Made by a program: the position numbers and the translations under genes
Notes under the pieces: model-generated
What the model saw: only the letters and a program-made list of their open reading frames with translations
What the model was told of the DNA's origin: nothing
The model's database searches: none
Origin: Adhaeribacter swui
GTDB taxonomy: Bacteria; Bacteroidota; Bacteroidia; Cytophagales; Hymenobacteraceae
Direction: 5' to 3'
NCBI RefSeq assembly: GCF_014217805.1
Contig: NZ_CP055156.1
Span: 2,734,585 to 2,798,584, forward strand
DNA length: 64,000 nt
Part shown: positions 36,320 through 46,140 of the stretch, in pieces
Layout: the number at the start of each line of letters is the position of its first letter
How positions within the stretch are numbered: position 1 is the stretch's first letter

Positions 36320-39300
36320 ATGAAGTACTTCTTGTCTTGGCTAGCTTTTTTCTTGCTCTCTCTTTACCATAGCCAACTTATTTATGGCCAAACAAATACT
36401 TACACTGCTACTGCTTTAACCCTGACGAATGGCTTGCCCCATAGCAGCGTTACCGGGATGGTGCAGGATAAAGTAGGATTTATTTGGATTGCCACCGAAG
36501 ATGGCCTGGCCCGCTATGATGGCCGCACTTTCAAAAATTTTCGTTTAGCACACGATAATCATATTCTAAGTTTAGCATTGGCCGATAAAGGAACATTGCT
36601 CCTCAGTACCGCTAATGGAGATTTTTTACGCTTCAATCCCATAACCGAACGCTTTTCCGTTATTTTCAGTGCTGAATACCTGGTCCAAAATCAAGCTTCT
36701 ATGGATGAGTTTGGATTAACTGCCGATGGCACAGCAGGCTGGGGTATTATCCAGGGAGATAAAGTAGTTTACTATAATTTCTTAAGTAAGAAATTTTCTT
36801 TCCGGGATGAGTTTGCCTTAACGGGCGAGCACAATTCTATGCGGGATATTTTGCGGGCTTCCAATGGGTTAGATTATGTGCGCTTTAATAATGGACTAGT
36901 AGAAGTAGATGCGAAAAACCACCGCCGACGCATTATTCTATTTCCCGGTAAACCTTTGGCGAACAACCCAATTATGCCAGTGCATAACAGCGAGTACCTG
37001 GTGGAACGTAACAACGGCGACATAGTAATTATCGGGAATCACCAGATTTTGCTTTATAGTGTGGCCAGATCACAAATAGTACGGCAAATTCCGATACCTA
37101 CTAAGCTGGATCATAATAGTTTTTATACTTTAACGAAGGTACGTAATGGTAACATTTACGTGGGCTGCGGTACCTACCTGTACCGCTTAACAGAGCATGA
37201 CCAACTGGAACTAATATGGCAAAGTAAGAACCCGGTACCTTCCTTTAATTTTATTAAAGTTTTCTTGCTCGACCATTCGGAGGTGCTTTGGTTGACTACC
37301 AACCGGGGAGGCTTAACCAAAATAGATTTAAAGGCGTTGCCTTTTAAATCTTACCCTTACCAGCGGGGTTTTATAGAAGATCTTTTGCAAGTAGAGTTAA
37401 AAGTGCCTGTCCCGGAGTGGGAGCACCCCGAACGCCACGCGGCCTGGGTCCGTTTCGGCAGACCGCCTCAGGCAAAAAGTACTTGGTTTATTGATTTTTA
37501 TGCGCTGTATCAATATGATCCGCAGCGACGCAGGATTTTTAAAAAACTTCGATTTCCGGAACATGGCTATCGGTGGTATATTAATATGAAGCCTGCTGCT
37601 GATGGTTACTTGTGGCTCTATGCCAACGAAAAAGGCCTGCTCCGGACGGATACATTAGCTTTTCAGGCGCAACTCTTTGCTAATAGCTTAATGCCGCCGA
37701 GGTTTAAAAAGGCACCCGTGGCCTTTGATGTAGTAGATATTCAACCTCAGGCTAATTGGGTATGGCTAGCCACAAATTATGGAAATGGGTTATTTCAGTA
37801 CGACTGGAAGCAGCAAAAAATTACGCGCCAGCTGCAGTATCAGCCTAAAGATTCGAACTCGTTAAGTACAAATGCCTTAAACTGTTTGCTCCTTGACCCG
37901 AACGATACGCACTTATTATGGATTGGTACGCAAGGCGGGGGCTTATGCCGCTTAAATACCCGAACCATGCGCTTTGATCGAATTGGCGAAAAAGAAGGTT
38001 TGCCGGTTAACACCATTAATAGTATGCTGCCCGATAAAAAAGGTTTTATCTGGCTAAGTTCTAATCAGGGACTGATACGGCTAAATCCTAAAACTTTACA
38101 GATGCGCTACTTCACGGCGGCAGATGGAATTCAGGAAAACGAATTTTTGCGGAATAATGCGGCGGCTTTACCTGACGGGCGTTTGGTATTCGGGGGTAAA
38201 ACCGGGATGACCGTTTTTGATCCAACTGCTATTCACGAAGATTCTTTTTCTCCGCCGGTAGTATTTACCGCTTTAAAAATAAATAATGTGCCCGTAGAAG
38301 CAGGTAAACCGGGTTCTCTTTTAACACAATCTATTAACGCAACCCAGCGGCTTAACCTGGATTACACCCAGAATTTTTTAAGTTTTGATTTTGCTGGTTT
38401 AGCGTTTACCAAGCCCGAAAAACTTAATTACCGTCACCGACTGGAAGGAGTAGATCAGGATTGGGTATACACAGGTAATCAGAACACGGCGAATTATACC
38501 CAGCTGGCTCCTGGTAATTATGTGTTTAAGGTGCAGGTAACTAATACCGATGGGGTCTGGAACCGCCACACCAGGCAATTGCAACTGGTAATAACGCCAC
38601 CATTTTGGGCCACCTGGTGGGCCTACAGTTTTTATGCTTTAGTGGTGGGTACTAGTTTGTACGCGTATGGGCGGTTCCGGAATAAACAAGCTCGCGAAAG
38701 ACAAGCGATAGCGTTACAACGCCGGGAAGCGGAACAGCTAAAAGCCGTTGATGAGATGAAGTCGCGGTTTTTCTCTAATATCACGCATGAATTTCGTACT
38801 CCTTTATCCCTGATTTTATCGCCGACGGAACAATTGCTGCAAAACAAAGAGTTACCACCGTATGCACAGCATAAACTACTGAGTTCGGTGTACCGAAATG
38901 CCCAGCAATTGCTCCGTTTAATTAACCAATTACTGGATATTTCTAAGTTAGAAGCAGCCAGCATGCCCGTACATGTATCACGGGGCAACCCTGCGGTTTT
39001 CCTCGAAAAAATTGTAGCGTCCTTTCGTTTGTTGGCCGAAGAAAAACAAATCCAACTCTGTTTAGATAGCACAAGCAATACTGCCGATTATCTGTTTGAT
39101 GCCGACAAATGGGAAAAAATAATTTATAACCTGCTTTCCAACGCGCTTAAATTTACTTCTACCGGACAAGTAAAAGTAGTGGCGCAAATTCAGCAGCAGC
39201 AATGGTTTCGGTTACAAATAAGCGATACGGGAATTGGCATTGCGGCGGAAGAACTCGCTCATATTTTCGACCGATTTTACCAAGTAGATGATGCCTGCAC

Positions 39301-40285
39301 GCGGCAATATGAAGGCACGGGTATTGGATTGGCTTTGGTAAAAGAATTAACTGATTTATTGGGCGGCGAAATTGCCGTACAAAGTGTACTAGGGCAAGGC
39401 ACTACTTGTGAAGTTAAATTGCCGCTTGTTTTAACGCCTAATACGGGACAAACCGATAATATTACTCCAATAACCCAACTACCAACCCCAACTTTAAAAG
39501 AAACATTTGCTCCTCATACAGAAAAATTGCTGGCAGCTCCCTTGTTGTTAATAGTAGAAGATAACACGGAACTTCGGGAATTTATCGCCGGAACTTTGGC
39601 AGAAAATTACCGCATAATAACTGCCGAAGACGGCTCTCAAGGTTGGGAATCGACCCGGCAAGAACTGCCGGATGTGGTAATTAGTGATGTGATGATGCCC
39701 AAGATGGATGGTTACCAGTTTTGCCGCGCCATTAAAACGGATCCCCAGACAAACCACATTGCCGTAGTATTGTTAACCGCCAGGGCTTCGCACGAAAGCC
39801 GGATGGAAGGTTTGGTGGGCGGGGCAGACGATTACCTGACTAAACCCTTCCACCTGGATGAATTGCAGTGGCGGGTGCGCAATTTACTCGAGCGGCAAGA
39901 AAAACTGCGGGAGTTTTACCAGCGGCAACTTGTTGCGCCCCAAACTGCCCAAAGCGCGGAAGTTTCGCTGGATCCTTTTCTTAAAAAGATATATGCTTTC
40001 ATCGAAGCCCACCTCGACGAGTCTGCATTTGGGGTGGAAGAATTAGCTGCCGAAATAGGAATGAGCCGTCGTACCTTGCACCGGAAACTAACCGCCGTGT
40101 TGGGTATTGCGGCTAACGAACTTATTCGCCAATACCGCCTAAACCGGGCCGTAGAAATGCTGCGTGCCGGTTGTTCGGTTAGCGAAACAGCTTACCGGGT
40201 TGGTTTCGAAAGTCCAGCTTATTTTGCTACGGTTTTTAAAGAATTTCATCATCAGTCACCTTCTTATTTTGTGCCGGCCAGGTAA
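36320..40285 (+). CDS. Hybrid two-component system (sensor kinase, receiver and AraC HTH in one chain)
   Basis: The frame is open from 36221, but the ATG at 36320 begins a proper signal peptide (MKYFLSWLAFFLLSLYHSQL), giving 1321 residues. In order: periplasmic Reg_prop beta-propeller blades (GLPHSSVTGMVQDKVGFIWI), a Y_Y_Y domain (LAPGNYVFKVQVTN) and a membrane helix near 770-795. Then come HisKA with phospho-acceptor His823 in ITHEFRTPL, an HATPase (DTGIGIAAEELAHIFDRFYQ), a receiver with Asp1123 in VVISDVMMPK, and an AraC helix-turn-helix at the end (VSETAYRVGFESPAYFATVF). Such proteins sense carbohydrates and switch on nearby loci in Bacteroidota. The T9SS protein downstream is a likely target. 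Confidence 0.95.
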   Translation: MKYFLSWLAFFLLSLYHSQLIYGQTNTYTATALTLTNGLPHSSVTGMVQDKVGFIWIATEDGLARYDGRTFKNFRLAHDNHILSLALADKGTLLLSTANGDFLRFNPITERFSVIFSAEYLVQNQASMDEFGLTADGTAGWGIIQGDKVVYYNFLSKKFSFRDEFALTGEHNSMRDILRASNGLDYVRFNNGLVEVDAKNHRRRIILFPGKPLANNPIMPVHNSEYLVERNNGDIVIIGNHQILLYSVARSQIVRQIPIPTKLDHNSFYTLTKVRNGNIYVGCGTYLYRLTEHDQLELIWQSKNPVPSFNFIKVFLLDHSEVLWLTTNRGGLTKIDLKALPFKSYPYQRGFIEDLLQVELKVPVPEWEHPERHAAWVRFGRPPQAKSTWFIDFYALYQYDPQRRRIFKKLRFPEHGYRWYINMKPAADGYLWLYANEKGLLRTDTLAFQAQLFANSLMPPRFKKAPVAFDVVDIQPQANWVWLATNYGNGLFQYDWKQQKITRQLQYQPKDSNSLSTNALNCLLLDPNDTHLLWIGTQGGGLCRLNTRTMRFDRIGEKEGLPVNTINSMLPDKKGFIWLSSNQGLIRLNPKTLQMRYFTAADGIQENEFLRNNAAALPDGRLVFGGKTGMTVFDPTAIHEDSFSPPVVFTALKINNVPVEAGKPGSLLTQSINATQRLNLDYTQNFLSFDFAGLAFTKPEKLNYRHRLEGVDQDWVYTGNQNTANYTQLAPGNYVFKVQVTNTDGVWNRHTRQLQLVITPPFWATWWAYSFYALVVGTSLYAYGRFRNKQARERQAIALQRREAEQLKAVDEMKSRFFSNITHEFRTPLSLILSPTEQLLQNKELPPYAQHKLLSSVYRNAQQLLRLINQLLDISKLEAASMPVHVSRGNPAVFLEKIVASFRLLAEEKQIQLCLDSTSNTADYLFDADKWEKIIYNLLSNALKFTSTGQVKVVAQIQQQQWFRLQISDTGIGIAAEELAHIFDRFYQVDDACTRQYEGTGIGLALVKELTDLLGGEIAVQSVLGQGTTCEVKLPLVLTPNTGQTDNITPITQLPTPTLKETFAPHTEKLLAAPLLLIVEDNTELREFIAGTLAENYRIITAEDGSQGWESTRQELPDVVISDVMMPKMDGYQFCRAIKTDPQTNHIAVVLLTARASHESRMEGLVGGADDYLTKPFHLDELQWRVRNLLERQEKLREFYQRQLVAPQTAQSAEVSLDPFLKKIYAFIEAHLDESAFGVEELAAEIGMSRRTLHRKLTAVLGIAANELIRQYRLNRAVEMLRAGCSVSETAYRVGFESPAYFATVFKEFHHQSPSYFVPAR

Positions 40286-40338
40286 AAGCAGCTTTTTTGG
40301 CCTCAATAACAGCTATTTCTGCCCGCTGTCCCAAAATC

Positions 40339-40371
40339 AAAGGCTTTTGTCCCAAAAGTAAAAGCCTTTTC
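40339..40371 (+). terminator. Terminator after the hybrid kinase
   Basis: Stem AAAGGCTTTT/AAAAGCCTTT with a TTTT tail, 54 bases after the stop. Further on, a 16-bp perfect palindrome GATTTTTTAAAAAATC (40429-40444) lies upstream of the next gene and might be an operator or only an A/T box. Confidence 0.7.
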
Positions 40372-40552
40372 GCGCCTTAAATAATAAGTTTAGTCCACTA
40401 AAGAGCGGATTGCTTCACTAGAGTTAATGATTTTTTAAAAAATCGTTTTCGCTGAAAAATCCTGTTCGGGTAAAAGCGACGCATGATCAGTTCTAGTCTT
40501 CCTTACCAAAATCTTACGCCTTCTTTTAAGTTAACCTAAACTATTTAAGCCC

Positions 40553-43500
40553 ATGTATTTACCTCTACTATCTTTTTGGTTTCCGGCTACTATCTTTCCT
40601 CATTATCTAAATCCGGCGTTCTTCATCCAGAAATTATTTGCTCCTACAAGTAAATGTATCTTGTTCTTATTGTTGGGATTGGGGCTGCTGCACTACACCC
40701 CAGTAGCCGCCCAGGACAACCCGGCTTTTACGGACATTCAGGCTAACTTGGTAGGCGTGGGATCCGGTTCGGCAGATTGGGGCGATTACGATAACGATGG
40801 CGATCTGGATGTTTTAATCACCGGGGCTAGCGGTGGAAATTACGTCGCTAAAATTTACCGCAACACCAACGGCAGTTTCACTGATATTAATGCGGGCTTG
40901 GTAGGAGTAATCGAAAGTGCGGCCGATTGGGGCGATTACGATAACGACGGCGACCTGGATATTGCCTTAACCGGCCGGAGCAGTAACGGACTAGTTTCTA
41001 TAATCTACCAAAATAATAATGGCAATTTTGTTAATGTAAATGCTACACTACCTCCGGTGAAAAGTGGCGCAGTAGCCTGGGGCGATCACGACAAGGATGG
41101 TGACTTGGATTTATTAATTTCTGGTAATGCTGGCACTACCAAAAAGACCTATATAACGGCAGTGTACGATAACCAGGGAGGTGTGTTTACAAGAAATTCA
41201 ACCCATATGACAGGGGTTTTTAAAAGCTCGGCAGCTTGGGGAGATTATGACAAGGATGGTAATTTAGATGTTTTGGTAATGGGTGAGCATTTTGATCTAT
41301 TTGCGGAATTTCTTGGAATAGAAGCACCCCTATTTTCCTGTCGTATATACCGCAATTTAGGACGTGGTGAATTCACTAGTTTAGAAATCGCAATGGATTT
41401 ATCAGATGGTGCGGCATCCTGGGCCGATTATGATAATGATAATGATTTGGATATTATTATTTCAGGATATCGGTATGTGGGGGGAAGAATATACGATGTA
41501 GAAACTAGACTTTACTCAAATGAAAATGGTGCCTTTGAGCGTAAAGAAAAAATATTTATTGGACAAACGGCGGCTGAAGGAGATGCTACTTGGGGGGATT
41601 ATAATAATGACGGCAGTTTAGATATTATAATCTCTGGAACCTGTCGTTCCGCAATAGGCGATTATTGTAATAGTCCCTCTACCAAAATATACCGTAATAA
41701 GGGAGTTTCCTTTACAAACAGTAAAATAGCATTACCAGGTTTACTAAGTAGCTCAGTCACTTGGGGCGATTACGACAACGACGGGGATTTGGATATTCTG
41801 CTTTCCGGGGATACGGACAAAGGACCTGTTTCTAAAATTTATCGCAACGATATAGCGGTAAAAAATACTATTCCTATAACCCCAATTAACCTGACTTATA
41901 AAGTTCAAGAAAAGAATGTAGTCTTGTCCTGGAACCCCAGTAAAGATGAACAAACGCCTACCGCCGCTTTAAGCTACAATGTGTATGTCGGTACCAGTCC
42001 GGGTAATCAGCAAAAAGTTTCCGCGCAAGCTAATCTCCAAAATGGCTATCGCCGGGTTGCAACCTGGGGCAATGCCCAGTTAAATACCAGTTTCAAACTA
42101 AATGACTTGCCCAAAGGCACTTATTACTGGAGTGTGCAAGCTATAGATCAGGCTTTTGCCGGTTCAGCTTTTGCCCTGGAACAAGGGTTTGTTGTTGAAT
42201 ATTCACCTACTGTTAGTAAAATTGCCCCTGCTGCGGCCTCGCCGGGAGCTTGGGTTACCATTAAGGGTAATTATTTTTTAAATGCTACCGAGGTACTATT
42301 TAACGGAGTAAAAGCTCTGGATTTTGGCGTACTCAGTAACGAGCAGATTCGGGTGCTGGTACCAGAAGGGGCTACTTCGGGCCCGGTAACGGTTACTACT
42401 CCGAACGGAACCTCCCTGGAGCCTGTTAATTTTTCGGTTCTGCCCACCATCACCAATATTAGTCCTAATGTAGTCCGGCCCGGCGATGTCATTACAATTA
42501 CAGGCCAGGGCTTCGCCAACATAACCGCCATCGGCTTTAATCAAATTAAACAGCCTGTATTTACCGTAGTAAATTCTCAAACCATTACCGCCCAGGTACC
42601 GCAATACGCTACATCTGGGTTAGTAAGTATTTCAACGCCCGCGGGTACCGCCATAAGTCCGTTAACCATATCCATTCTACCACGGATTAATTATGACGAA
42701 ACCTTTGGTGGCACCGACCAGGATAAACTTACCGCTTCCATTGTAACCATGGACGGAGGCTATTTACTCGGCGGGTATTCTTTTTCAGGTGCAGGCGGCG
42801 AAAAGAGCCAAGATAGCCGTGGCGATACGGATTACTGGATTGTAAAAACGGATGGTAATGGCGCCAAAATGTGGGATATGCGATTTGGTGGTAGTGGCGA
42901 GGACAAACTTACAGCTTTATTAGCCACTCCGGATGGTAGTTATTTATTAGGGGGATATTCTGAGTCTCCTCGCTCAGGTGATAAAAGTGAAGATAGCAAG
43001 GGAAATTATGATTTTTGGATCATAAAAATTGATGGAATGGGTAGAAAAGTATGGGATAAAACATTGGGCGGGAATAACTCTGACCAGCTTACGGCTATGA
43101 TTCCTACCGCAGATGGCGGTTACTTACTTGGGGGAGCCTCTGATTCGGAGGAAACTGGCGATAAAATCCAGAGTAACAGAGGTCAAACCGACTATTGGAT
43201 CATAAAAATTAATGCCAACGGTAAAAGAATCTGGGATAAAACCTACGGAGGCCAAAATGCAGATAACCTAACGGCCATTGTGGCTACTACCAATGGTTAT
43301 TTGCTCGGCGGTTCTTCTGCTTCTAATATTTCTGGAGATAAAAGCCAGGCTACGCGGGGTATAGCTGATTATTGGGTCATACGAATTACGAATACCGGAA
43401 AAAAAATATGGGATAAAACCTTTGGCGGAGCCATCGATTATTTGTTATACGAATCTTGCGTGGGAGATGAAAATCCTGACCCCGAATGTTATTATTATTT

Positions 43501-45673
43501 TGGAAGCTCTATTTTGTCGTCTTTATTGGCTACGCCGGATGGTGGTTTTTTGCTAGGGGGTTCTTCTAATGCCGACAAAGGAAATGAAAAAAGAGAAAAC
43601 AACCTCCATACAGATCATACTAATTTTACTACCAGGTTACGGGATTATTGGGTAATAAAAATTGATGGTGAAGGAAATAAACTTTGGGACCAGACCATTG
43701 GGGGGAATACAAAAGATTATTTTGATATCAATAAAGGGTATTTTGTTATTGGTGATTCTGAACTAAAATCGATGGTGGCTACTGCCGAAGGTAATTTCTT
43801 GCTAGCCGGAAGTTCCAATGCGGTAAAAGGGCGGGATAAAAGTGCAATTGGTTGGTATTCGGCAACCGATACCACCCTGCAGGAAAGATATGATTATTGG
43901 CTGGTAAAGATAGATGCTCAAGGAAATAAATTGTGGGATCAAGTGAAGGGCGGACTTCGGAATGAGGAGTTATCGGTAATAGTTAAAAATAAGGAAAATG
44001 AATTTGTACTAGGTGGTACTTCTTATTCCGATACTGGCGGCAATAAAAGTACAGGTAATCGGGGCAATACGGACTACTGGATGGTAAAAATAACCGATGA
44101 CGATTCAAAGGCCTGGAACTTCCGCTATGGTGGTTCCGCTAACGAAGGCTTTACGGCCGTAATTAAAACTTCCGACGGAGGCTATCTCTCTGGGGGTTAT
44201 TCTAATTCTGAGATCAGCGGCGACAAATCCCAGGCCAGCCAGGGTAAAAATGATTACTGGATTGTGAAAAGTGACGCATCTGGTAAAAAACTCTGGGATA
44301 AACGTTACGGCGGTTCGGGTGATGATTACTTAAATCGTATTATTCCTACCAAAGATGGCGGCTATTTACTGGCGGGAAGCTCCCTTTCCGGTATTAGCGG
44401 CGACAAAACCCAGGCGAGCCGGGGCAATCGCGATTACTGGATTGTTAAAATCAGTGATACTGGCGACAAACAATGGGATAAACGCTATGGTGGCTTGGGT
44501 TACGATGAGCTCAAAAAAGTAATACAGCTTTCTACGGGTGAATATATTTTAGCTGGGTATAGTAATTCTCCGGCGAGCGGCGACAAAAGCCAGGGTAGCC
44601 AGGGCGGCAACGATTATTGGTTGGTGAAGGTAAGCAACACGGGTAAAAAAATCTGGGATAAACGTTACGGTGGAAATTTAAATGAAGTTTTAGGGGGTAT
44701 TGTGCAAACCTCAAGTGGCGGTTTTGTGCTAGGCGGTAGTTCCTTATCTGGTAAAAGCGGGGATAAGAGCGAAGATAGCCGGGGAGGTTCTGATTTCTGG
44801 CTAATTAGTTTAGACAAAAATGGTAATAAACTTTGGGATAAAACTTACGGGGGTAGTGGCAACGACGAAGCTTACTCTTTAGGCAGGAGTGGCAGCAGCG
44901 ATTACTTTATCTCGGGCCAAAGCGACTCGCCGGCTGGCGGGGATAAAACCAGAGGGAGCCAGGGGGGTAAAGATTTCTGGTTTATTAAGTTTACCGGTAC
45001 CGGTACCAAAATCTGGGATAAACGCTTCGGCGGCACCAAAGACGATGAACTCCGGGCCAGCATTCAGACCAGTGATGGCGGCTATATCTTGGCCGGTAAG
45101 TCTTTCTCCAACAAAAGCGGTAATAAATCGCAAAATAATCAGGGCTCGAGCGATTACTGGATCGTGAAAACAGATGCGGACGGCATGTACCAGTGGGATA
45201 AACGTTATGGGGGCAGCGGCGTGGAAGAACTACGAGCCGTTATCCAGACTAATGATGGCGGTCTGCTCTTGGCTGGAAAGTCTGACTCCGGAGTAAGTGG
45301 TGATCGAACCCAACCCAATCAAGGTGGCACCGATTTTTGGTTAGTGAAAGTAGCTCCTGAAAGCGTAGGTGTACCTAAGGTAAGGGTAGAGGCCCGGCAA
45401 GTCACTCCAGCGGCTGAAATAAAGCTCGGCCAACTGGTAGCCTATCCTAATCCGTTTGAACAAAAATTTACCTTACAGCTTCCTCAACCGTTCCCCGCCG
45501 ATGCTACTATAACACTGTTTGATATTCAAGGAAAAGTAATACATCACGGGGTAGTACCCCTGGGAGAGAACAGGATACTACTGGACTTAACCGGAAAACC
45601 CGTAGGAATATATTTGCTCCAATGGCAATCCGGAAAAAGCCGTCAGGTGCTTAAAATGATAAAATCAAACTAA
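40553..45673 (+). CDS. Large T9SS surface protein: FG-GAP, Fn3, IPT/TIG and 14 tandem repeats
   Basis: The 1706-residue protein has a long signal region (hydrophobic core LLLGLGLLHYTPVAAQ near 40-55). Seven FG-GAP blades with calcium loops (WGDYDNDGDLD) lie at about 60-440. An Fn3 domain (about 445-545), two IPT/TIG domains (about 550-715) and 14 imperfect repeats of about 60 residues (about 715-1605; core WDKRYGGSGDDEL, then DGGYLLAG, SGDKSQ, DYWIVK) follow. The C-terminal 85 residues are a T9SS type A sorting domain (VAYPNPFEQKFTLQL, GIYLLQW). Repeats 5 and 6 carry insertions. It should be exported and fixed to the surface. No catalytic domain is seen; an adhesin-like role is a guess. Confidence 0.9.
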   Translation: MYLPLLSFWFPATIFPHYLNPAFFIQKLFAPTSKCILFLLLGLGLLHYTPVAAQDNPAFTDIQANLVGVGSGSADWGDYDNDGDLDVLITGASGGNYVAKIYRNTNGSFTDINAGLVGVIESAADWGDYDNDGDLDIALTGRSSNGLVSIIYQNNNGNFVNVNATLPPVKSGAVAWGDHDKDGDLDLLISGNAGTTKKTYITAVYDNQGGVFTRNSTHMTGVFKSSAAWGDYDKDGNLDVLVMGEHFDLFAEFLGIEAPLFSCRIYRNLGRGEFTSLEIAMDLSDGAASWADYDNDNDLDIIISGYRYVGGRIYDVETRLYSNENGAFERKEKIFIGQTAAEGDATWGDYNNDGSLDIIISGTCRSAIGDYCNSPSTKIYRNKGVSFTNSKIALPGLLSSSVTWGDYDNDGDLDILLSGDTDKGPVSKIYRNDIAVKNTIPITPINLTYKVQEKNVVLSWNPSKDEQTPTAALSYNVYVGTSPGNQQKVSAQANLQNGYRRVATWGNAQLNTSFKLNDLPKGTYYWSVQAIDQAFAGSAFALEQGFVVEYSPTVSKIAPAAASPGAWVTIKGNYFLNATEVLFNGVKALDFGVLSNEQIRVLVPEGATSGPVTVTTPNGTSLEPVNFSVLPTITNISPNVVRPGDVITITGQGFANITAIGFNQIKQPVFTVVNSQTITAQVPQYATSGLVSISTPAGTAISPLTISILPRINYDETFGGTDQDKLTASIVTMDGGYLLGGYSFSGAGGEKSQDSRGDTDYWIVKTDGNGAKMWDMRFGGSGEDKLTALLATPDGSYLLGGYSESPRSGDKSEDSKGNYDFWIIKIDGMGRKVWDKTLGGNNSDQLTAMIPTADGGYLLGGASDSEETGDKIQSNRGQTDYWIIKINANGKRIWDKTYGGQNADNLTAIVATTNGYLLGGSSASNISGDKSQATRGIADYWVIRITNTGKKIWDKTFGGAIDYLLYESCVGDENPDPECYYYFGSSILSSLLATPDGGFLLGGSSNADKGNEKRENNLHTDHTNFTTRLRDYWVIKIDGEGNKLWDQTIGGNTKDYFDINKGYFVIGDSELKSMVATAEGNFLLAGSSNAVKGRDKSAIGWYSATDTTLQERYDYWLVKIDAQGNKLWDQVKGGLRNEELSVIVKNKENEFVLGGTSYSDTGGNKSTGNRGNTDYWMVKITDDDSKAWNFRYGGSANEGFTAVIKTSDGGYLSGGYSNSEISGDKSQASQGKNDYWIVKSDASGKKLWDKRYGGSGDDYLNRIIPTKDGGYLLAGSSLSGISGDKTQASRGNRDYWIVKISDTGDKQWDKRYGGLGYDELKKVIQLSTGEYILAGYSNSPASGDKSQGSQGGNDYWLVKVSNTGKKIWDKRYGGNLNEVLGGIVQTSSGGFVLGGSSLSGKSGDKSEDSRGGSDFWLISLDKNGNKLWDKTYGGSGNDEAYSLGRSGSSDYFISGQSDSPAGGDKTRGSQGGKDFWFIKFTGTGTKIWDKRFGGTKDDELRASIQTSDGGYILAGKSFSNKSGNKSQNNQGSSDYWIVKTDADGMYQWDKRYGGSGVEELRAVIQTNDGGLLLAGKSDSGVSGDRTQPNQGGTDFWLVKVAPESVGVPKVRVEARQVTPAAEIKLGQLVAYPNPFEQKFTLQLPQPFPADATITLFDIQGKVIHHGVVPLGENRILLDLTGKPVGIYLLQWQSGKSRQVLKMIKSN

Positions 45674-45690
45674 ATAATCCTGCATTAAAA

Positions 45691-45731
45691 TTGGCTGAGA
45701 ATTCTTGTGGAAACCAGGAACTCTCAGCCAA
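45691..45731. terminator. Hairpin after the 1706-aa protein gene
   Basis: TTGGCTGAGAATTC pairs with GAACTCTCAGCCAA with one mismatch. The hairpin is strong but has no clean T tail, so terminator is probable and not proven. Confidence 0.5.
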
Positions 45732-45807
45732 AATAGACTTTCCTTATCAACGATAACTTTTGCTTTCGCCTAGTAATCAAGCTCGAGCGTAAATTATAAA
45801 AATTTGA

Positions 45808-45971
45808 AAATTTCGAAGAAACTCAGTTCAAAAATTCTAGTAGTAGCGCCGCAAACCCGTCTCTCATGGCAGTGCCATTTTCGGCTGGCTGAAATCTGGC
45901 AACACACGGATGCAAGCAATCCGTCGGACGAAGAATACATTGTGCGGGTACAAGATGATTTTGGCCGGTAA
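45808..45971 (+). pseudogene. Cupin pseudogene, internal deletion copy of 35646-36146
   Basis: The remnant matches the intact cupin gene from about 35829 to its stop but lacks 156 bases in the middle. In the intact gene the missing part is bounded by two copies of GGCCGAAATCTGG (35906-35918 and 36062-36074), and the remnant keeps one degenerate copy. It is therefore an in-frame deletion by recombination or slippage between direct repeats. The 5' part (about 60 codons) is also gone. The metal-ligand His is kept, but the fold cannot form. Downstream A/T box and terminator are also copied. The 467-base spacer around it holds no other gene. Confidence 0.8.
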
Positions 45972-46140
45972 GATTGAATGAAATTTTAATTTTTTTAAAT
46001 TTTAAATTTTAGAGAAATGGTAACTTTCCTAAAAGCGAAGGCTATTATTTCTTTTTTATCTAAAATTAAGAATTTAGGCTTTTTTCTTTGCAGATCAATA
46101 CGCTAAATGCTGTATATTCCCGGAGTATAATCCATTCATT

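Noticed and set aside
42700-45350. Tandem repeats considered as a CRISPR array or DNA satellite
   Set aside because: The repetition is at protein level with diverged DNA and a continuous reading frame, so it is a repeat protein.
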